Part shown: positions 45,691 through 55,045 of the stretch, piece after piece
How the letters are laid out: every line of letters starts with the position of its first letter
Position numbering within the stretch: the first letter of the stretch is position 1
Source of the DNA: Bryobacterales bacterium
Lineage (GTDB): Bacteria > Acidobacteriota > Terriglobia > Bryobacterales > UBA6623
Assembly (NCBI GenBank): GCA_028819235.1
Contig: JAPPMC010000122.1
Coordinates: 62,001-126,000, forward strand
DNA: 64,000 nt
Reading direction: 5' to 3'
Notes under the pieces: model-generated
The model's input: only the letters and a program-made list of their open reading frames with translations
Databases searched by the model: none
What the model was told of the DNA's origin: nothing
Translations under genes and position numbers: made by a program

Positions 45691-48273
45691 CTAGACAGGG
45701 CTCAGGTCGCGCATGTTCGGGCCAGCCTTGACATCGACCACCAGCGGCACGGCCAGTTCGGCCACCGACTCCATTTCGTTCCTCAGCAGTTCCGACACTG
45801 TCGGGACCTCCTCGGACGGGGCCTCGACCAACAGCGAATCGTGGATCTGCAGCACGATCCTAGAGCGTAGCCCCGCCGTTGTCAGAGCGGCGCTGGTCGC
45901 CAGCATCGCCGCCTTGATGAGGTCTGCCGCACTGCCCTGAATGGGAGAGTTGACCGCGATACGCTGGGCGAAGCTTCTGGCGGTGTGGTTTCGGCTGTTC
46001 AGGTTCGGTACGGGCCTACGCCGCCCGAACAGCGTTTCGCTGAAGCCGGTCTTCCGCGTCCGCTCGACCACAGACTTCGTGAATTCCCGAACGCCGGTGT
46101 AGCGCGCAAAGTATCGTGCTATGTAGTCCTTGGCGGCCTTTTGCGGTATATGGAGCTGGCGCGCAAGCCCGAACGCGCTCAGCCCATAGATGATCCCGAA
46201 GTTCACCGCTTTCGCCCGGGACCGCTCGTCCCGACCGACTTCCGAAGGCGAGATTCCGAGCACTTCCGACGCCGTGCGGCGGTGCAGGTCATCCCCGTTT
46301 CGGAACGCTTCCACCAGCGTCGGGTCCCGCGACAGGTGGGCCAGCACTCGCAGCTCGACTTGTGAGTAGTCCGCGGAGACGAAGGCCCAGCCTGGGGCCG
46401 CGACGAAGGCGCGTCGGATCTCGCGCCCTAGGGCCGTCCTCGTCGGGAGGTTCTGCAGGTTGGGGTTCTTCGAGGACAGGCGGCCCGTGGCGGATCCTGT
46501 CTGGTCGAATGTGGTGTGCAGGCGGTTGTCGGCGTCGGCCATGGCAGGAAGGGCGTCGACATAGGTGTTCTTCAGCTTCGTTTGTTTCCGCCACTCGAGC
46601 ACGAGCCCGGGGATCGGGTGCTTTGTCTTCAGCCCCTCTAGGACGTCGGACGCTGTGGATGGGGCCTTGGACTTTCCCCGCTTCCGCGGCGTAGGAAGCC
46701 CCAACTCCTGATACAGTACTTCTCCCAGCTGCTTCGGCGACCCGATCTTGAATTCCCGGCCGGCCAAGTCGAACACTTCCGACTGCACTTGCTCGATGCC
46801 GTCGGCCAGTCGAGCGGACAGGTTCGCGAGGGCCGCCGGATCGATCTGGATCCCGGCGGCTTCCATAGACGCCAGTACTGGGGCAAGCGGCAATTCGATG
46901 TCTTCGTAGACCGTTCGGAGCCCTAGGCGGTCCATCTCGCCGTGCAAGGAGTCTCGGAGCGTCCTCGTGACGGCGGCCGCATCTCCAGCCCCCTCGGGTG
47001 GGGCCGTGCCCAGCCTCCTGCGCACAGCCTTGGGGAGCGAATAGTTCGTGCGGCTGGAATCGGCGAGGAAGGCCATCAGCATCGTGTCGTCAGCAGCCCG
47101 GCGGAGGGAGATGCCTTCCTTGGCCAACGCATGTATTGCGGCCTTGCAGTCGTGCACCCAAACTTGTCTCTCCCCGGCTTCGAACAGCTCCCTGCATTCC
47201 TCCGAGAGCATCGGGGGAACTCGCACTGCCGTGTCCTTCGAAGCGGAGAGGCCGACCTCGATTCCTCCACTGTCGCTGCCGCTCGGCTCAACGGAACGCA
47301 CGGCGACTGCCAGCGGCCCTGCACTAGATGCGAGCCACTCCCGGACTTGGTCCGCGGAAGTCAATTCCGCCACGGTCGCGGCCGGGCTGGCGGACGGGGT
47401 CGGCCGCAGCTTGTTCGCTAGGCTGACGAACTCAAGCTCCCGGTAGCATTCCAGGAGGGCGTCCCGGTCAAGAGGCCGTCGCTTCGCGGCCTGCAGGTCG
47501 AGGGTGGCCTTGCCCGAAGTGTCGAGCGTTGCTAGCCGCTTGCTGAGGCGGATTTGGTCGGCGTGGTTGAGCAGGCTCTCGCGATAGGACTTCCGTCGGA
47601 CTTCGACCGCATGGTCGATGATCTCCTCCACCGTCCCGTACCTGGCGATGAGCTTCTTCGCGCCTATCTTGCCGATCCCGGGCGCGCCCGGGATGTTGTC
47701 GACTGGATCTCCCATCAGCGCGAGGAAGTCTGCGACGTGTTCGGGCTCTACCCCCAATCGTCGTTCCACGCCGGACGCGTCGTACTCGACTCGCTTGCGA
47801 TCGTCCAGCAAGGACACCTCGTCTCCAACGATTTGCATGAGGTCCTTGTCCATGCTCACCACGCAGACAGCTATCCCGCTCTTCACTGCTTGGCGCGCCA
47901 GCAGCGCGATCGTGTCGTCCGCTTCGAAGCCGTCCTCGGAGACGATTGCAATGTTGCACGCTCTCAGCAGGCGCCTGATGTAGGGAAGCTGGGTCCGCAG
48001 GTCTTCTGGGAACTCGTCCCTGTTGGCCTTGTACTCGGGAAACTCGCGCTCGCGGAACGTGGGACCGGCCCCTTCCCAGACCGCGATGATGTGTGTCGGG
48101 TCGTAGTCCTTGAGCATCCTCTGGAGCGACGTGTGGAAGACATAAGCGGCCTCCGTAGGAATGCCGCTAGATGTCCGCATTCCCGACACGGCGGTCCGGG
48201 CGCGACCGTGGTAGGCCCGGAAGATCAGGCCAAATGTATCCAGCAGGAACAGTCGAGGCTTGGCAGCGCCCAT
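45691..48273 (-). CDS. polA: DNA polymerase I
   Basis: About 860 residues from the ATG at 48273. The N-terminal 5'-3' exonuclease (about 1-290) has LFLLDTFGLIFRAYHG, FEADDTIA, SMDKDLMQ and VDNIPGAPGIGKIGAKKL. The polymerase part has motif A VSADYSQVELRVLAHLSRD, motif B RAKAVNFGIIYGLSAFGL and motif C LQIHDSLLVEAP. The 3'-5' exonuclease domain lacks the DxE signature: the expected site reads LAVAVRSVEPSG, so proofreading is probably lost, as in several Gram-positive and Thermus enzymes. It serves repair and Okazaki-fragment processing. A longer frame from 48345 is rejected because its first 24 residues look non-coding. Confidence 0.97.
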   Translation of the reverse strand: MGAAKPRLFLLDTFGLIFRAYHGRARTAVSGMRTSSGIPTEAAYVFHTSLQRMLKDYDPTHIIAVWEGAGPTFREREFPEYKANRDEFPEDLRTQLPYIRRLLRACNIAIVSEDGFEADDTIALLARQAVKSGIAVCVVSMDKDLMQIVGDEVSLLDDRKRVEYDASGVERRLGVEPEHVADFLALMGDPVDNIPGAPGIGKIGAKKLIARYGTVEEIIDHAVEVRRKSYRESLLNHADQIRLSKRLATLDTSGKATLDLQAAKRRPLDRDALLECYRELEFVSLANKLRPTPSASPAATVAELTSADQVREWLASSAGPLAVAVRSVEPSGSDSGGIEVGLSASKDTAVRVPPMLSEECRELFEAGERQVWVHDCKAAIHALAKEGISLRRAADDTMLMAFLADSSRTNYSLPKAVRRRLGTAPPEGAGDAAAVTRTLRDSLHGEMDRLGLRTVYEDIELPLAPVLASMEAAGIQIDPAALANLSARLADGIEQVQSEVFDLAGREFKIGSPKQLGEVLYQELGLPTPRKRGKSKAPSTASDVLEGLKTKHPIPGLVLEWRKQTKLKNTYVDALPAMADADNRLHTTFDQTGSATGRLSSKNPNLQNLPTRTALGREIRRAFVAAPGWAFVSADYSQVELRVLAHLSRDPTLVEAFRNGDDLHRRTASEVLGISPSEVGRDERSRAKAVNFGIIYGLSAFGLARQLHIPQKAAKDYIARYFARYTGVREFTKSVVERTRKTGFSETLFGRRRPVPNLNSRNHTARSFAQRIAVNSPIQGSAADLIKAAMLATSAALTTAGLRSRIVLQIHDSLLVEAPSEEVPTVSELLRNEMESVAELAVPLVVDVKAGPNMRDLSPV

Positions 48274-48282
48274 GAGCGATTC

Positions 48283-48288
48283 AGTGTA
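48283..48288 (-). promoter_or_regulatory. -10-like TACACT for polA
   Basis: TACACT on the minus strand ends 9 nt before the polA ATG at 48273; no Shine-Dalgarno sequence is evident. It fits the short- or no-leader pattern of the window. Confidence 0.4.
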
Positions 48289-48395
48289 AGCGATGGCGGA
48301 TCCGGCCGGGCGGGAGTGCGGTTTGGAACGTCGCGCGCGCACCACTTCGCCCGATCAGTGCCATACTAGGAAAAACCGCCGCTTGGGGGGCGCGC

Positions 48396-49340
48396 ATGAT
48401 CAAGCCGACCGAGAAAATCTGGCACAACGGAAGGTTCATTCCTTGGGATGAGGCCAAGGTGCACGTGCTCACCCACGCGCTGCACTACGGCACCAGTGTG
48501 TTCGAGGGCATCCGCTGCTACGACACCAGGAACGGACCCGCGATGTTTCGGCTGCGGGAGCATGTCCGCCGGATGTTTGAGTCCGCCAAGATCTACAGGT
48601 TCGGGGATATCGGGTTTACGCAGGAGGAGTTTGCACAGGCCTGCGTCGACGTCTCTGTGGTCAACGGGATGTCCTCCTGTTATGTGAGGCCGATCGTGTT
48701 TCGCGGCTATGGCGACGTGGGCGTGCGTTCCCTGAATAACCCTATCGAGTGCTACATCGCTTGCTGGGAGTGGGGCCGCTACCTCGGCGCGGAGGCGCTC
48801 GAGCAGGGCGTGGACGTCTGTGTGTCGTCGTGGACGAGGATCGCTCCGAACACGCTTCCGGCCATCGCAAAGGTTGCTGCGAACTACATGAATTCGCAGC
48901 TGATCCTGATGGAGGCCAACCAGCACGGCTATACCGAGGGCATCGCGCTCGACACGCAGGGCTATGTGTCCGAGGGCAGCGGGGAAAACGTCTTCCTGAT
49001 CCGGGACGGGATAATCTACACGCCCCCGCTGGGGACCTCCGTGCTCCCAGGCATCACGCGCGACGCCATCATTTGCATTGCGGGGGAACTGGGCTATCCG
49101 CTGAGGGAGCAGGCGATCCCTCGCGAGTGGCTGTACATAGCCGACGAGCTGTTCTTCACTGGCACGGCGGCCGAAGTGACCCCGATCCGTTCGGTGGACA
49201 GGATTCCGGTCGGAGCGGGTCGCCGAGGCCCGATCACCGAGCACCTGCAGTCGGAGTTTCTGGCAATTACATCCGGGGACGCTGCTGATCGCTTCGGGTG
49301 GCTGTCCTACCTGCCCACCCCGGCCGCGGCTGTCGCCTAA
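48396..49340 (+). CDS. ilvE: Branched-chain amino acid aminotransferase
   Basis: A 314-residue class IV PLP-dependent aminotransferase for the last step of leucine, isoleucine and valine synthesis. Motifs: [36 protein letters not shown], split here as the N-terminal region with [14 protein letters not shown] (30-43), [11 protein letters not shown] near 95, the PLP lysine in [14 protein letters not shown] near 158, [10 protein letters not shown] near 192 and [13 protein letters not shown] near 254. Length is normal for IlvE. A CATACT at 48361-48366 may be its -10 box. No other ilv genes are adjacent. Confidence 0.95.
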   Translation: MIKPTEKIWHNGRFIPWDEAKVHVLTHALHYGTSVFEGIRCYDTRNGPAMFRLREHVRRMFESAKIYRFGDIGFTQEEFAQACVDVSVVNGMSSCYVRPIVFRGYGDVGVRSLNNPIECYIACWEWGRYLGAEALEQGVDVCVSSWTRIAPNTLPAIAKVAANYMNSQLILMEANQHGYTEGIALDTQGYVSEGSGENVFLIRDGIIYTPPLGTSVLPGITRDAIICIAGELGYPLREQAIPREWLYIADELFFTGTAAEVTPIRSVDRIPVGAGRRGPITEHLQSEFLAITSGDAADRFGWLSYLPTPAAAVA

Positions 49341-49356
49341 CAAGCGGGATCGCCAA

Positions 49357-50301
49357 TTGCTCGCAAACCTCGTTTACACTCGACCGCTGTCCGACGATCC
49401 TGACGGCGGCCCAACTTCTGGGGAAGCGCCGGGCGGCGTACAGCGACCCGCCAACGAGACGCGGCTGCCACGCATCGAAGACGGTCCGGTCCAAGGCCCG
49501 CCGAAGCCCCTGACACCCGCCCAGCGGCCATTGCTCAACCTCTTGCTGTTTGTGGCCACAGTGGCCACGACGAGCCTGTTCGTCTCGCCCGTCTACTCGG
49601 TGTGTCTGATGGCGATTCTCACGGCGCACGAGTTCGGGCACTACTTGGCCGCCCGGTACCACCGCGTTCCCGCCTCGCTTCCATACTTCATCCCGGCACC
49701 GTTCCTTTTCGGCACCATGGGGGCCGTGATTCGCATGTCCCCGTTGATCCCCAACCGTAGGGCGCTGTTCGACATCGGGGCCGCAGGCCCGCTCGCAGGC
49801 GTTGTGCTGGCAATCCCGATCACCTTCGTGGGCGTGATGCTCTCGGAGCGCGTCCCTCAGGATCCCGACATGCCCGGCATCCTGCTGGGGGATCCGCTGC
49901 TGTTCAAGTTCTTTGAGCGACTGGTGTTTGGTGCCGGAGAGGAAGGCATGGTCCTGATGCTTCACGACGTGGGCTTCGCGGGCTGGGTTGGACTGTTCGT
50001 CACGGCGCTGAACCTGATTCCGATCGGGCAGCTGGACGGCGGCCACGTGGCATACGCCGTATTCGGTCGGCATAGCGTCCGAGTGGCATGGGTCGCCTTC
50101 GCCTCGCTGCTCGCCTTCAGCATCGCCAACGGGGCCCAGTATGCGCTGCTCCTCGTGCTGCTGTTCCTGACGGGGATCCGCCACCGCCCCACACTGCGCG
50201 ACTCGCTGCCGATCGGGATAGCCCGAGTCCGGGCGGCAATCGTGCTTCTGGTCGTGTTCTTGATCTGCTTCATCCCGATTCCGGTGGTTATGCCGGGATG
50301 A
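49357..50301 (+). CDS. Site-2 protease family (M50) membrane metalloprotease
   Basis: About 314 residues. A Pro-rich N-terminal 55 residues precede several membrane helices. The zinc motif is HEFGH at 91-95, and the C-terminal ligand motif is LNLIPIGQLDGGH with Asp near 228. This architecture is like EGY/S2P proteases that cleave within the membrane; the PDZ domain of RseP is absent. Targets are unknown. The TTG start at 49357 is weakly supported; it follows ilvE by 16 bp and may share its transcript. It is convergent with the quinone oxidoreductase gene. Confidence 0.88.
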   Translation: MLANLVYTRPLSDDPDGGPTSGEAPGGVQRPANETRLPRIEDGPVQGPPKPLTPAQRPLLNLLLFVATVATTSLFVSPVYSVCLMAILTAHEFGHYLAARYHRVPASLPYFIPAPFLFGTMGAVIRMSPLIPNRRALFDIGAAGPLAGVVLAIPITFVGVMLSERVPQDPDMPGILLGDPLLFKFFERLVFGAGEEGMVLMLHDVGFAGWVGLFVTALNLIPIGQLDGGHVAYAVFGRHSVRVAWVAFASLLAFSIANGAQYALLLVLLFLTGIRHRPTLRDSLPIGIARVRAAIVLLVVFLICFIPIPVVMPG

Positions 50302-50319
50302 GAGACCAGCGTTGCGCGG

Positions 50320-51297
50320 TCAGCGCATAGTGGCGACCGCCTTGCCGCAGACCTCGCGGTTCGCAAGGGCGCGGATCCCCTCGGGGACCGCTTCGAACGG
50401 AAAGGTTGCCCCGACCGGAGGATCGATCGCGCCCGTCGCGAACAACTCCATCAGCCTGGAGTGCAGGGACTCCATGTAGCCGGGATTCTCGTCGCAGTGG
50501 CGCCCCCAGAACACTCCGACCAGCGCCATGTTCTTCAGCAGGGCGCGGTTTGCCGGCAGCGAAGGAATTCGGCCGCTAGCAAAACCCACCACTAGGAGTC
50601 GTCCCTCCGGCGCGATGACCTTGGTCGACAGGTCGAAGACGTCTCCGCCGACTGGATCGTAGATCACGTCGGCGCCGAACTTGCCAGCGATCCGTTTCAC
50701 TTCGTCGATCCAGCCCGGATCGCCGTAGCCGAGAACGTGGTCGGCGCCCTGCTGACGGCAGAACTCAAGCTTCGCCATGCTGCCAGCTGTCGCGATGATG
50801 CGGGCTCCCATGGCCTTGCCAAGCTGGATGGCTGCTGTTCCCACGCCACTGGCGCCGGCGTGCACCAGAAGCCACTCGTCCCGCTGCAGTTTCGCGCGGT
50901 GCTCGAGCGCGAACAGGGAGGTCTGGAAGACCACTTCCATCGCTGCTGCCGTCTCGAACGACATTTCCTCCGGAATCGCGAACACCCGCGAGGCATCAAC
51001 CTTTGTGATCTCCGCGAATCCCCCTCCCCGCGTAAGCGAGGCCACACGCTGGCCCTCCTGAAGGCCCTGGACTCCAGGCCCGATCCGCTCGATCCTGCCT
51101 GCAACTTCGGCGCCGATTGTGAATGGGAACGCTGGTCGGGCCTGATACTTGCCCTGGCACTGCAGTAGGTCGAAGAAGTTCAGCCCCCAGGCCCGATTGC
51201 GGACCAAGACCTCTCCCTCGGCCGGGACGGGAGTCTCCAGTTCGACGAGCCGCATCTCCTCCGGCTCGCCGTAGTGCGTAACCTGCCAAGCCCTCAT
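50320..51297 (-). CDS. NADPH:quinone oxidoreductase family protein (zinc-free MDR)
   Basis: A 325-residue medium-chain dehydrogenase/reductase. MRAWQVTHYGEPEEMRL begins the GroES-like domain, GLNFFDLLQCQGKYQ shows the zinc-free quinone reductase pattern, and the NADPH-binding fold reads LVHAGASGVGTAAIQLGKAMG. These enzymes reduce quinones or enals. The frame extends upstream to 51648, but that part overlaps clpP on the same strand and is not coding; the ATG at 51297 lies 7 nt from a TAGGCT hexamer. Confidence 0.92.
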   Translation of the reverse strand: MRAWQVTHYGEPEEMRLVELETPVPAEGEVLVRNRAWGLNFFDLLQCQGKYQARPAFPFTIGAEVAGRIERIGPGVQGLQEGQRVASLTRGGGFAEITKVDASRVFAIPEEMSFETAAAMEVVFQTSLFALEHRAKLQRDEWLLVHAGASGVGTAAIQLGKAMGARIIATAGSMAKLEFCRQQGADHVLGYGDPGWIDEVKRIAGKFGADVIYDPVGGDVFDLSTKVIAPEGRLLVVGFASGRIPSLPANRALLKNMALVGVFWGRHCDENPGYMESLHSRLMELFATGAIDPPVGATFPFEAVPEGIRALANREVCGKAVATMR

Positions 51298-51304
51298 CGG
51301 CTGT

Positions 51305-51310
51305 AGCCTA
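51305..51310 (-). promoter_or_regulatory. -10 hexamer TAGGCT, leaderless start of the quinone oxidoreductase
   Basis: TAGGCT on the minus strand ends 7 nt before the ATG at 51297. It lies within the 38-bp gap after clpP, so the gene may be transcribed both from here and with clpP. Confidence 0.45.
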
Positions 51311-51335
51311 GCAAAGGGACCCGACCTTGGCGCCG

Positions 51336-51941
51336 CTACTTGTTCGTGATGATCTGGTCGATCAAGCCGTATTCCTTGGCTTGTCCGGCGTCCAGGATAA
51401 AGTCCCGCTCGATATCCTGCTCGATCCGCTTCACGTCCTGGCCGGTGTGGACAGCCAGCAGCCCGTTGAGGCTCTCGCGCATGCGCAGGATCTCCCTTGC
51501 ATGGATGTCGATGTCGGTCGCCTGCCCGGCCAAGCCCGTCAGCGACGGCTGATGAAGGAGGAACCGCGAGTTCGGTAGGGCGAAGCGCTTTCCTTTGGCC
51601 CCGGCAGACATGATTACCGCGGCCATCGAGGCGGCTTGCCCGATACACACGGTGGTAATGTCCGGCTTGACGAATTGCATGGTGTCGTATATCGCCATCC
51701 CGGCCGTAATGGAGCCCCCGGGCGAGTTGATGTAGAGCCAGATGTCGCGGTCCGGAGATTCAGCCTCCAGGAACAGGAGCTGAGCCGTGACTAGGTTCGC
51801 GACCGCGTCGTCGATCGGGAAGCCTACGAATATGATGTTGTCCTTGAGTAGGCGCGAGAAGATGTCGTAGGCGCGCTCCCCCCTAACGGTCTGCTCGACC
51901 ACCATGGGTACCAAGTTCGCACTGGGCTGGCCTGCGACCAT
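51336..51941 (-). CDS. clpP: ATP-dependent Clp protease proteolytic subunit
   Basis: A 201-residue serine protease. The catalytic triad is visible: S105 in [12 protein letters not shown]130 in LLHQPS and D180 in [28 protein letters not shown] supplies the oxyanion region. With ClpX or ClpA it degrades damaged and regulatory proteins. It lies 12 bp downstream of tig, the common tig-clpP order; clpX is not adjacent, the next gene on this strand being the quinone oxidoreductase. The ATG start is internal to the operon. Confidence 0.97.
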   Translation of the reverse strand: MVAGQPSANLVPMVVEQTVRGERAYDIFSRLLKDNIIFVGFPIDDAVANLVTAQLLFLEAESPDRDIWLYINSPGGSITAGMAIYDTMQFVKPDITTVCIGQAASMAAVIMSAGAKGKRFALPNSRFLLHQPSLTGLAGQATDIDIHAREILRMRESLNGLLAVHTGQDVKRIEQDIERDFILDAGQAKEYGLIDQIITNK

Positions 51942-51953
51942 GACCGGTCCTCC

Positions 51954-53363
51954 TCACTCCCCGGCCTCGCTCTGGCCGGCCCTTTCTGCTGGAGACCCAT
52001 CGGCACTCGCGTTGCTCTCCGGCGGCCCGGTTCCGTCCGAATCCGCCTCCTCGTCGTCGTTCGCGTCCACGCCCGGGAGGCCCTCGGCGACGACGAAGGC
52101 CATCGCCTTCTCTCGGCGCAGCAGGGTCTGAGCCCGGAAACGCTCGCCGGAACGCTCGAACGCCTCGGCGGCTTCGCGGAGCTCCATGTCATTCTCTTCC
52201 GCGTATTCGGCCAGCACCTCTTGCAGTTCCGAGGCCGACACCGAGATGTCCTCGACACTGGCGATCCGGTCCAGCACCTGATCGCTGGCCAACCGCCTGT
52301 GCAGGCGTTGCAGGTGGAGCTGGATCATCTCGCGGGGCGGGTCTCCAGAGCGCTCTCTGGCCCAGTCCTTCGAGAAGGCCTCCACTGCGCGCCGCATCTG
52401 CTCCGCAAAGAACCTCTCGGGGAGTTGCAGGGTAATTGGGTGACCCGAAACCAATGCCGTCTCTACCGCCGCTCGCGTCTTCATTTCGGCAACGGAGTCA
52501 GCCTGAGCCTGCATCCCCTCTCGGACGCGCTCTTTCAGATCATCAAGCGTCTTGAGGTTCTCGTCAACGTCCCGCGCCAGTTCGTCGTCTAAGTCTGGCA
52601 ATTCGCGCCGGACCAGGCGCTCGAGGGTGATTTCGACCCGGCTGGGCCGGTCGGCCAGCCCCGCGGCACCAAAATCCTGAGGTCGGGAAGTCTCGGCGGA
52701 GACTGTCTCTCCGGGCTCCGCGCCGACGAGCAGCTCGTCGATTGCGGGCGTTGACATGTCCGGGTTGCCCAATTCGAAACCAATCTCCGACTGCTCGGAC
52801 TTCTCCGACTTGTCGTCCAGCGGAGTTATTGCCATCGATACGACTACCAAGTCGCCGACGGCTGCGGGCCTCGGATCGATGTTGTGGAAGGAGGCCTGCC
52901 GCTCTCGGAGGGCCGACAGCCCGCGCTCCACGTCGTCGTCGGTGACCTTGTCAGGCTCGAACCGCACCTTGAGGTTGAGGTACTCTCCCAGTTCAAAGTC
53001 GGGGAACACCTCGAACTCGGCCCGCACGACGAGCGGTTTGCCCGGCCTGTACCGGCACTCCTTCACGTTCGGGCCCCACGCTACGCGTAGGTCTCTGCGT
53101 CCGAGGTAGATGGCCGCGTGCGTATGTGCGAAGGTCCCCGACAGCGCCTCTTCGATCTCCCGGCGAAGATGGGCGTTCAGCACCGCCAACGGCGCCTTGC
53201 CTCTGCGAAACCCTGGGAGCTTTATTCTCCTCGCCTCGCTGGAGACAAGGCGGTCCCGCTCGGCCTCGACGAGTTCCCACGGGACTTCGATCGTCGCTGA
53301 CCGGAGTGTTCCGTTAGGACTCTCAGGCGACGTCGCCCCTTCAACTGGCACGGCCCCGGCCAA
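51954..53363 (-). CDS. tig: Trigger factor, ribosome-associated chaperone/prolyl isomerase
   Basis: A 469-residue chaperone that binds ribosomal protein L23 and nascent chains. The ribosome-binding signature is KLPGFRRGKAPLAVL near 48-62; a weak FKBP-like PPIase region follows (GDLVVVSMAITPLDD near 170 to LERLVRRELP near 255), then the long helical C-terminal arms. The end is acidic and low-complexity (DANDDEEADSDGTG). A TTG start at 53363 lies 6 nt after TAAAAT; another start a few codons inside is possible. Divergent from rsmA, with an 88-bp shared promoter region. Confidence 0.93.
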   Translation of the reverse strand: MAGAVPVEGATSPESPNGTLRSATIEVPWELVEAERDRLVSSEARRIKLPGFRRGKAPLAVLNAHLRREIEEALSGTFAHTHAAIYLGRRDLRVAWGPNVKECRYRPGKPLVVRAEFEVFPDFELGEYLNLKVRFEPDKVTDDDVERGLSALRERQASFHNIDPRPAAVGDLVVVSMAITPLDDKSEKSEQSEIGFELGNPDMSTPAIDELLVGAEPGETVSAETSRPQDFGAAGLADRPSRVEITLERLVRRELPDLDDELARDVDENLKTLDDLKERVREGMQAQADSVAEMKTRAAVETALVSGHPITLQLPERFFAEQMRRAVEAFSKDWARERSGDPPREMIQLHLQRLHRRLASDQVLDRIASVEDISVSASELQEVLAEYAEENDMELREAAEAFERSGERFRAQTLLRREKAMAFVVAEGLPGVDANDDEEADSDGTGPPESNASADGSPAERAGQSEAGE

Positions 53364-53369
53364 ACCGCC

Positions 53370-53375
53370 ATTTTA
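53370..53375 (-). promoter_or_regulatory. -10 hexamer TAAAAT of the tig-clpP operon
   Basis: TAAAAT on the minus strand ends 6 nt before the TTG at 53363, consistent with a leaderless mRNA. Confidence 0.5.
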
Positions 53376-53439
53376 CTCCAGCGCCCGCACGCTCTTGACT
53401 TCCTCGGCACCGCGTTCCTGGAGTGTCGGGCAGCGCTGG

Positions 53440-53445
53440 TAGACT
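53440..53445 (+). promoter_or_regulatory. -10 hexamer TAGACT of rsmA
   Basis: TAGACT ends 6 nt before the GTG at 53452 and no Shine-Dalgarno sequence is present; leaderless start likely. Confidence 0.5.
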
Positions 53446-53451
53446 CGCCGT

Positions 53452-54249
53452 GTGGGCAGGCGCCCGAAGCTGGGCCAGCACTTCCTGCGGGACCGTGCCG
53501 TTCGGGCGCGGATCGCTGAGGCTGCCGTAGAGAGCGGCGACACGGCACTCGAGATCGGTCCGGGGCAGGGAGCCCTCACCAAGCACCTGGTGCGACGTGC
53601 CAACAGGGTCGTCGCCCTTGAAATAGACCCAGTCTTGGCGGCGGCCCTGCGAAGCGCCTGCGGCGCTCCGCCCAACCTGCTTGTCGTGAGAGGGGACGTC
53701 ATCGAAGCCGACCTCGCGGGGCTTGTGGCTCCTGCCCACCGCTCCCGTGCCGTTCTCGTGGGAAACCTCCCGTACTACATCACCTCGCCCATCTTGCGGG
53801 CGGCGTTCGCAGCCAAGAAAGCCTTTCGCCGGGCGACCTTCCTGATGCAGAGAGAGGTGGCCGAGCGTGCCGTGGCATGCGGCGGCAAGCGATTCGGCCT
53901 GCTGAGCTGCCTATGCCAGCTTCACAGCGAGCCGCGCCTGCTTTTCCGGGTGCCTTCCCGGGCATTCTCGCCGCCGCCGGCCGTGGAGTCGGCCCTTGTG
54001 CGGTTCGAGTTGCGTTCCGGCTGCCCGCCCACAGGGCTGCTTGCCTTTCTGCGGGCTTGCCTCGCCGCGCCCCGGAAGACGCTTCGCAACAATCTTGCCG
54101 GTCGCTACCCTTCCGGTCTGGTCGCCATGCACGCAAATGCCGGCAAGCGTGCCCAGCAGATCGGCCTCGACGGTCTGATGAGGATGTGGGAATCCCTCGA
54201 GAAGGCCGAACCGTCCGGTCCGGCAGCGGTCGGGGCCGACCGGGAATAG
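53452..54249 (+). CDS. rsmA: 16S rRNA (adenine1518/1519-N6)-dimethyltransferase
   Basis: A 265-residue KsgA/RsmA enzyme that dimethylates two adjacent adenines in helix 45 of 16S rRNA during 30S maturation. KLGQHFLRD is the N-terminal signature; the SAM site is ALEIGPGQGALT near 32-43, the catalytic motif NLPYYITS near 105-112, and FSPPPAVESALVRF near 176-189. Length is normal. The GTG start follows a TAGACT box directly. It is divergent from tig. Confidence 0.96.
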   Translation: MGRRPKLGQHFLRDRAVRARIAEAAVESGDTALEIGPGQGALTKHLVRRANRVVALEIDPVLAAALRSACGAPPNLLVVRGDVIEADLAGLVAPAHRSRAVLVGNLPYYITSPILRAAFAAKKAFRRATFLMQREVAERAVACGGKRFGLLSCLCQLHSEPRLLFRVPSRAFSPPPAVESALVRFELRSGCPPTGLLAFLRACLAAPRKTLRNNLAGRYPSGLVAMHANAGKRAQQIGLDGLMRMWESLEKAEPSGPAAVGADRE

Positions 54250-54577
54250 GTTGCGGGATTGGGCGGATCCGTCGTTCCCGAGGAACTGGCCGTCCGGGCC
54301 GAGAGGCTCACGGCAACGCATCCGCGTGCGTTCGAGGCTGTAGTCTTTCACCGTAACGTGGCTAAGCCAGCTCAACCTTCGGGGCCACACGTCGCATGCA
54401 CTCCGCATAGGCTGACACGGGGCCCCGCCCGCCGACGCGCCGACACTGGCGCAGAAGCCCCGGGATCCTAGGGGGGGCGGAGCATCCCCTTGCCAGCCGC
54501 GATGTTAGACATTGCCCGTGCTGGCTTACACACTTTGGGGGCCCTTGGGGCTGCTTGCCTGTACGGAGCGGGCTCCG
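54250..54577. other. Intergenic, nothing recognised
   Basis: About 330 bp between the convergent rsmA and nucleoside deaminase genes. G-runs and short GC stems occur, but no gene or clear terminator was recognised. Confidence 0.4.
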
Positions 54578-55045
54578 CTAGTAAAGCGTCTTGTCCGGCA
54601 GTCGCCTCCAGCGTTCGAAGACGGCGCGCGCCCTGTCGGAGGGAATCCGCACCAGCGAGACGATCCTGCGCTCGCTCAGGGGTCTGGCCATTTCGTCATA
54701 GATGTCTTCGTCGCTGAAGCGGATGGTCGCCGCGTCTTCCCGGGTGTTGGAGTAGTACACACGCCGCATCCGGCTCCAGTAGATCGCTCCCAGGCACATT
54801 GGACACGGTTCGCAGCTGGTATAGATCTCGCAGCCGGCGAGATTGAAGGTGTTCATGCGGCTGCAGGCCTTTCGGATCGCCTCTACTTCGGCGTGGGCCG
54901 TAGGGTCATTATCTAGCGACACCCGGTTGGTCCCCTCCGCGATGATTTCATCGCCGTTCACGATAACGGCGCCGAACGGCCCGCCACCCTCTGCCATGCC
55001 GCGCTCGGACAGGTCAATGGCCCGCTTCATGAATTCGTCATTCAT
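54578..55045 (-). CDS. Nucleoside deaminase (guanine deaminase-like CMP/dCMP deaminase family)
   Basis: A 155-residue zinc-dependent deaminase. The zinc and proton-shuttle motifs are HAEVEAI near 52-58 and PCPMCLGAIYW near 80-90. The sequence MKRAIDLSERGMAEGGGPFGAVIV and the C-terminal RIPSDRARAVFERW are like guanine deaminase GuaD rather than the tRNA deaminase TadA, so hydrolysis of guanine to xanthine in purine salvage is the likely role. The ATG start has no strong Shine-Dalgarno sequence. Confidence 0.9.
   Translation of the reverse strand: MNDEFMKRAIDLSERGMAEGGGPFGAVIVNGDEIIAEGTNRVSLDNDPTAHAEVEAIRKACSRMNTFNLAGCEIYTSCEPCPMCLGAIYWSRMRRVYYSNTREDAATIRFSDEDIYDEMARPLSERRIVSLVRIPSDRARAVFERWRRLPDKTLY

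Noticed and set aside
48346-48395. Possible T-box or attenuator before ilvE
   Set aside because: The 50-nt gap is too short for such a leader and shows no stem-loop with a T-tract.
51298-51648. N-terminal extension of the quinone oxidoreductase frame
   Set aside because: It overlaps clpP in another frame and reads as low-complexity Arg/Pro/His; the ATG at 51297 begins the GroES-like domain.
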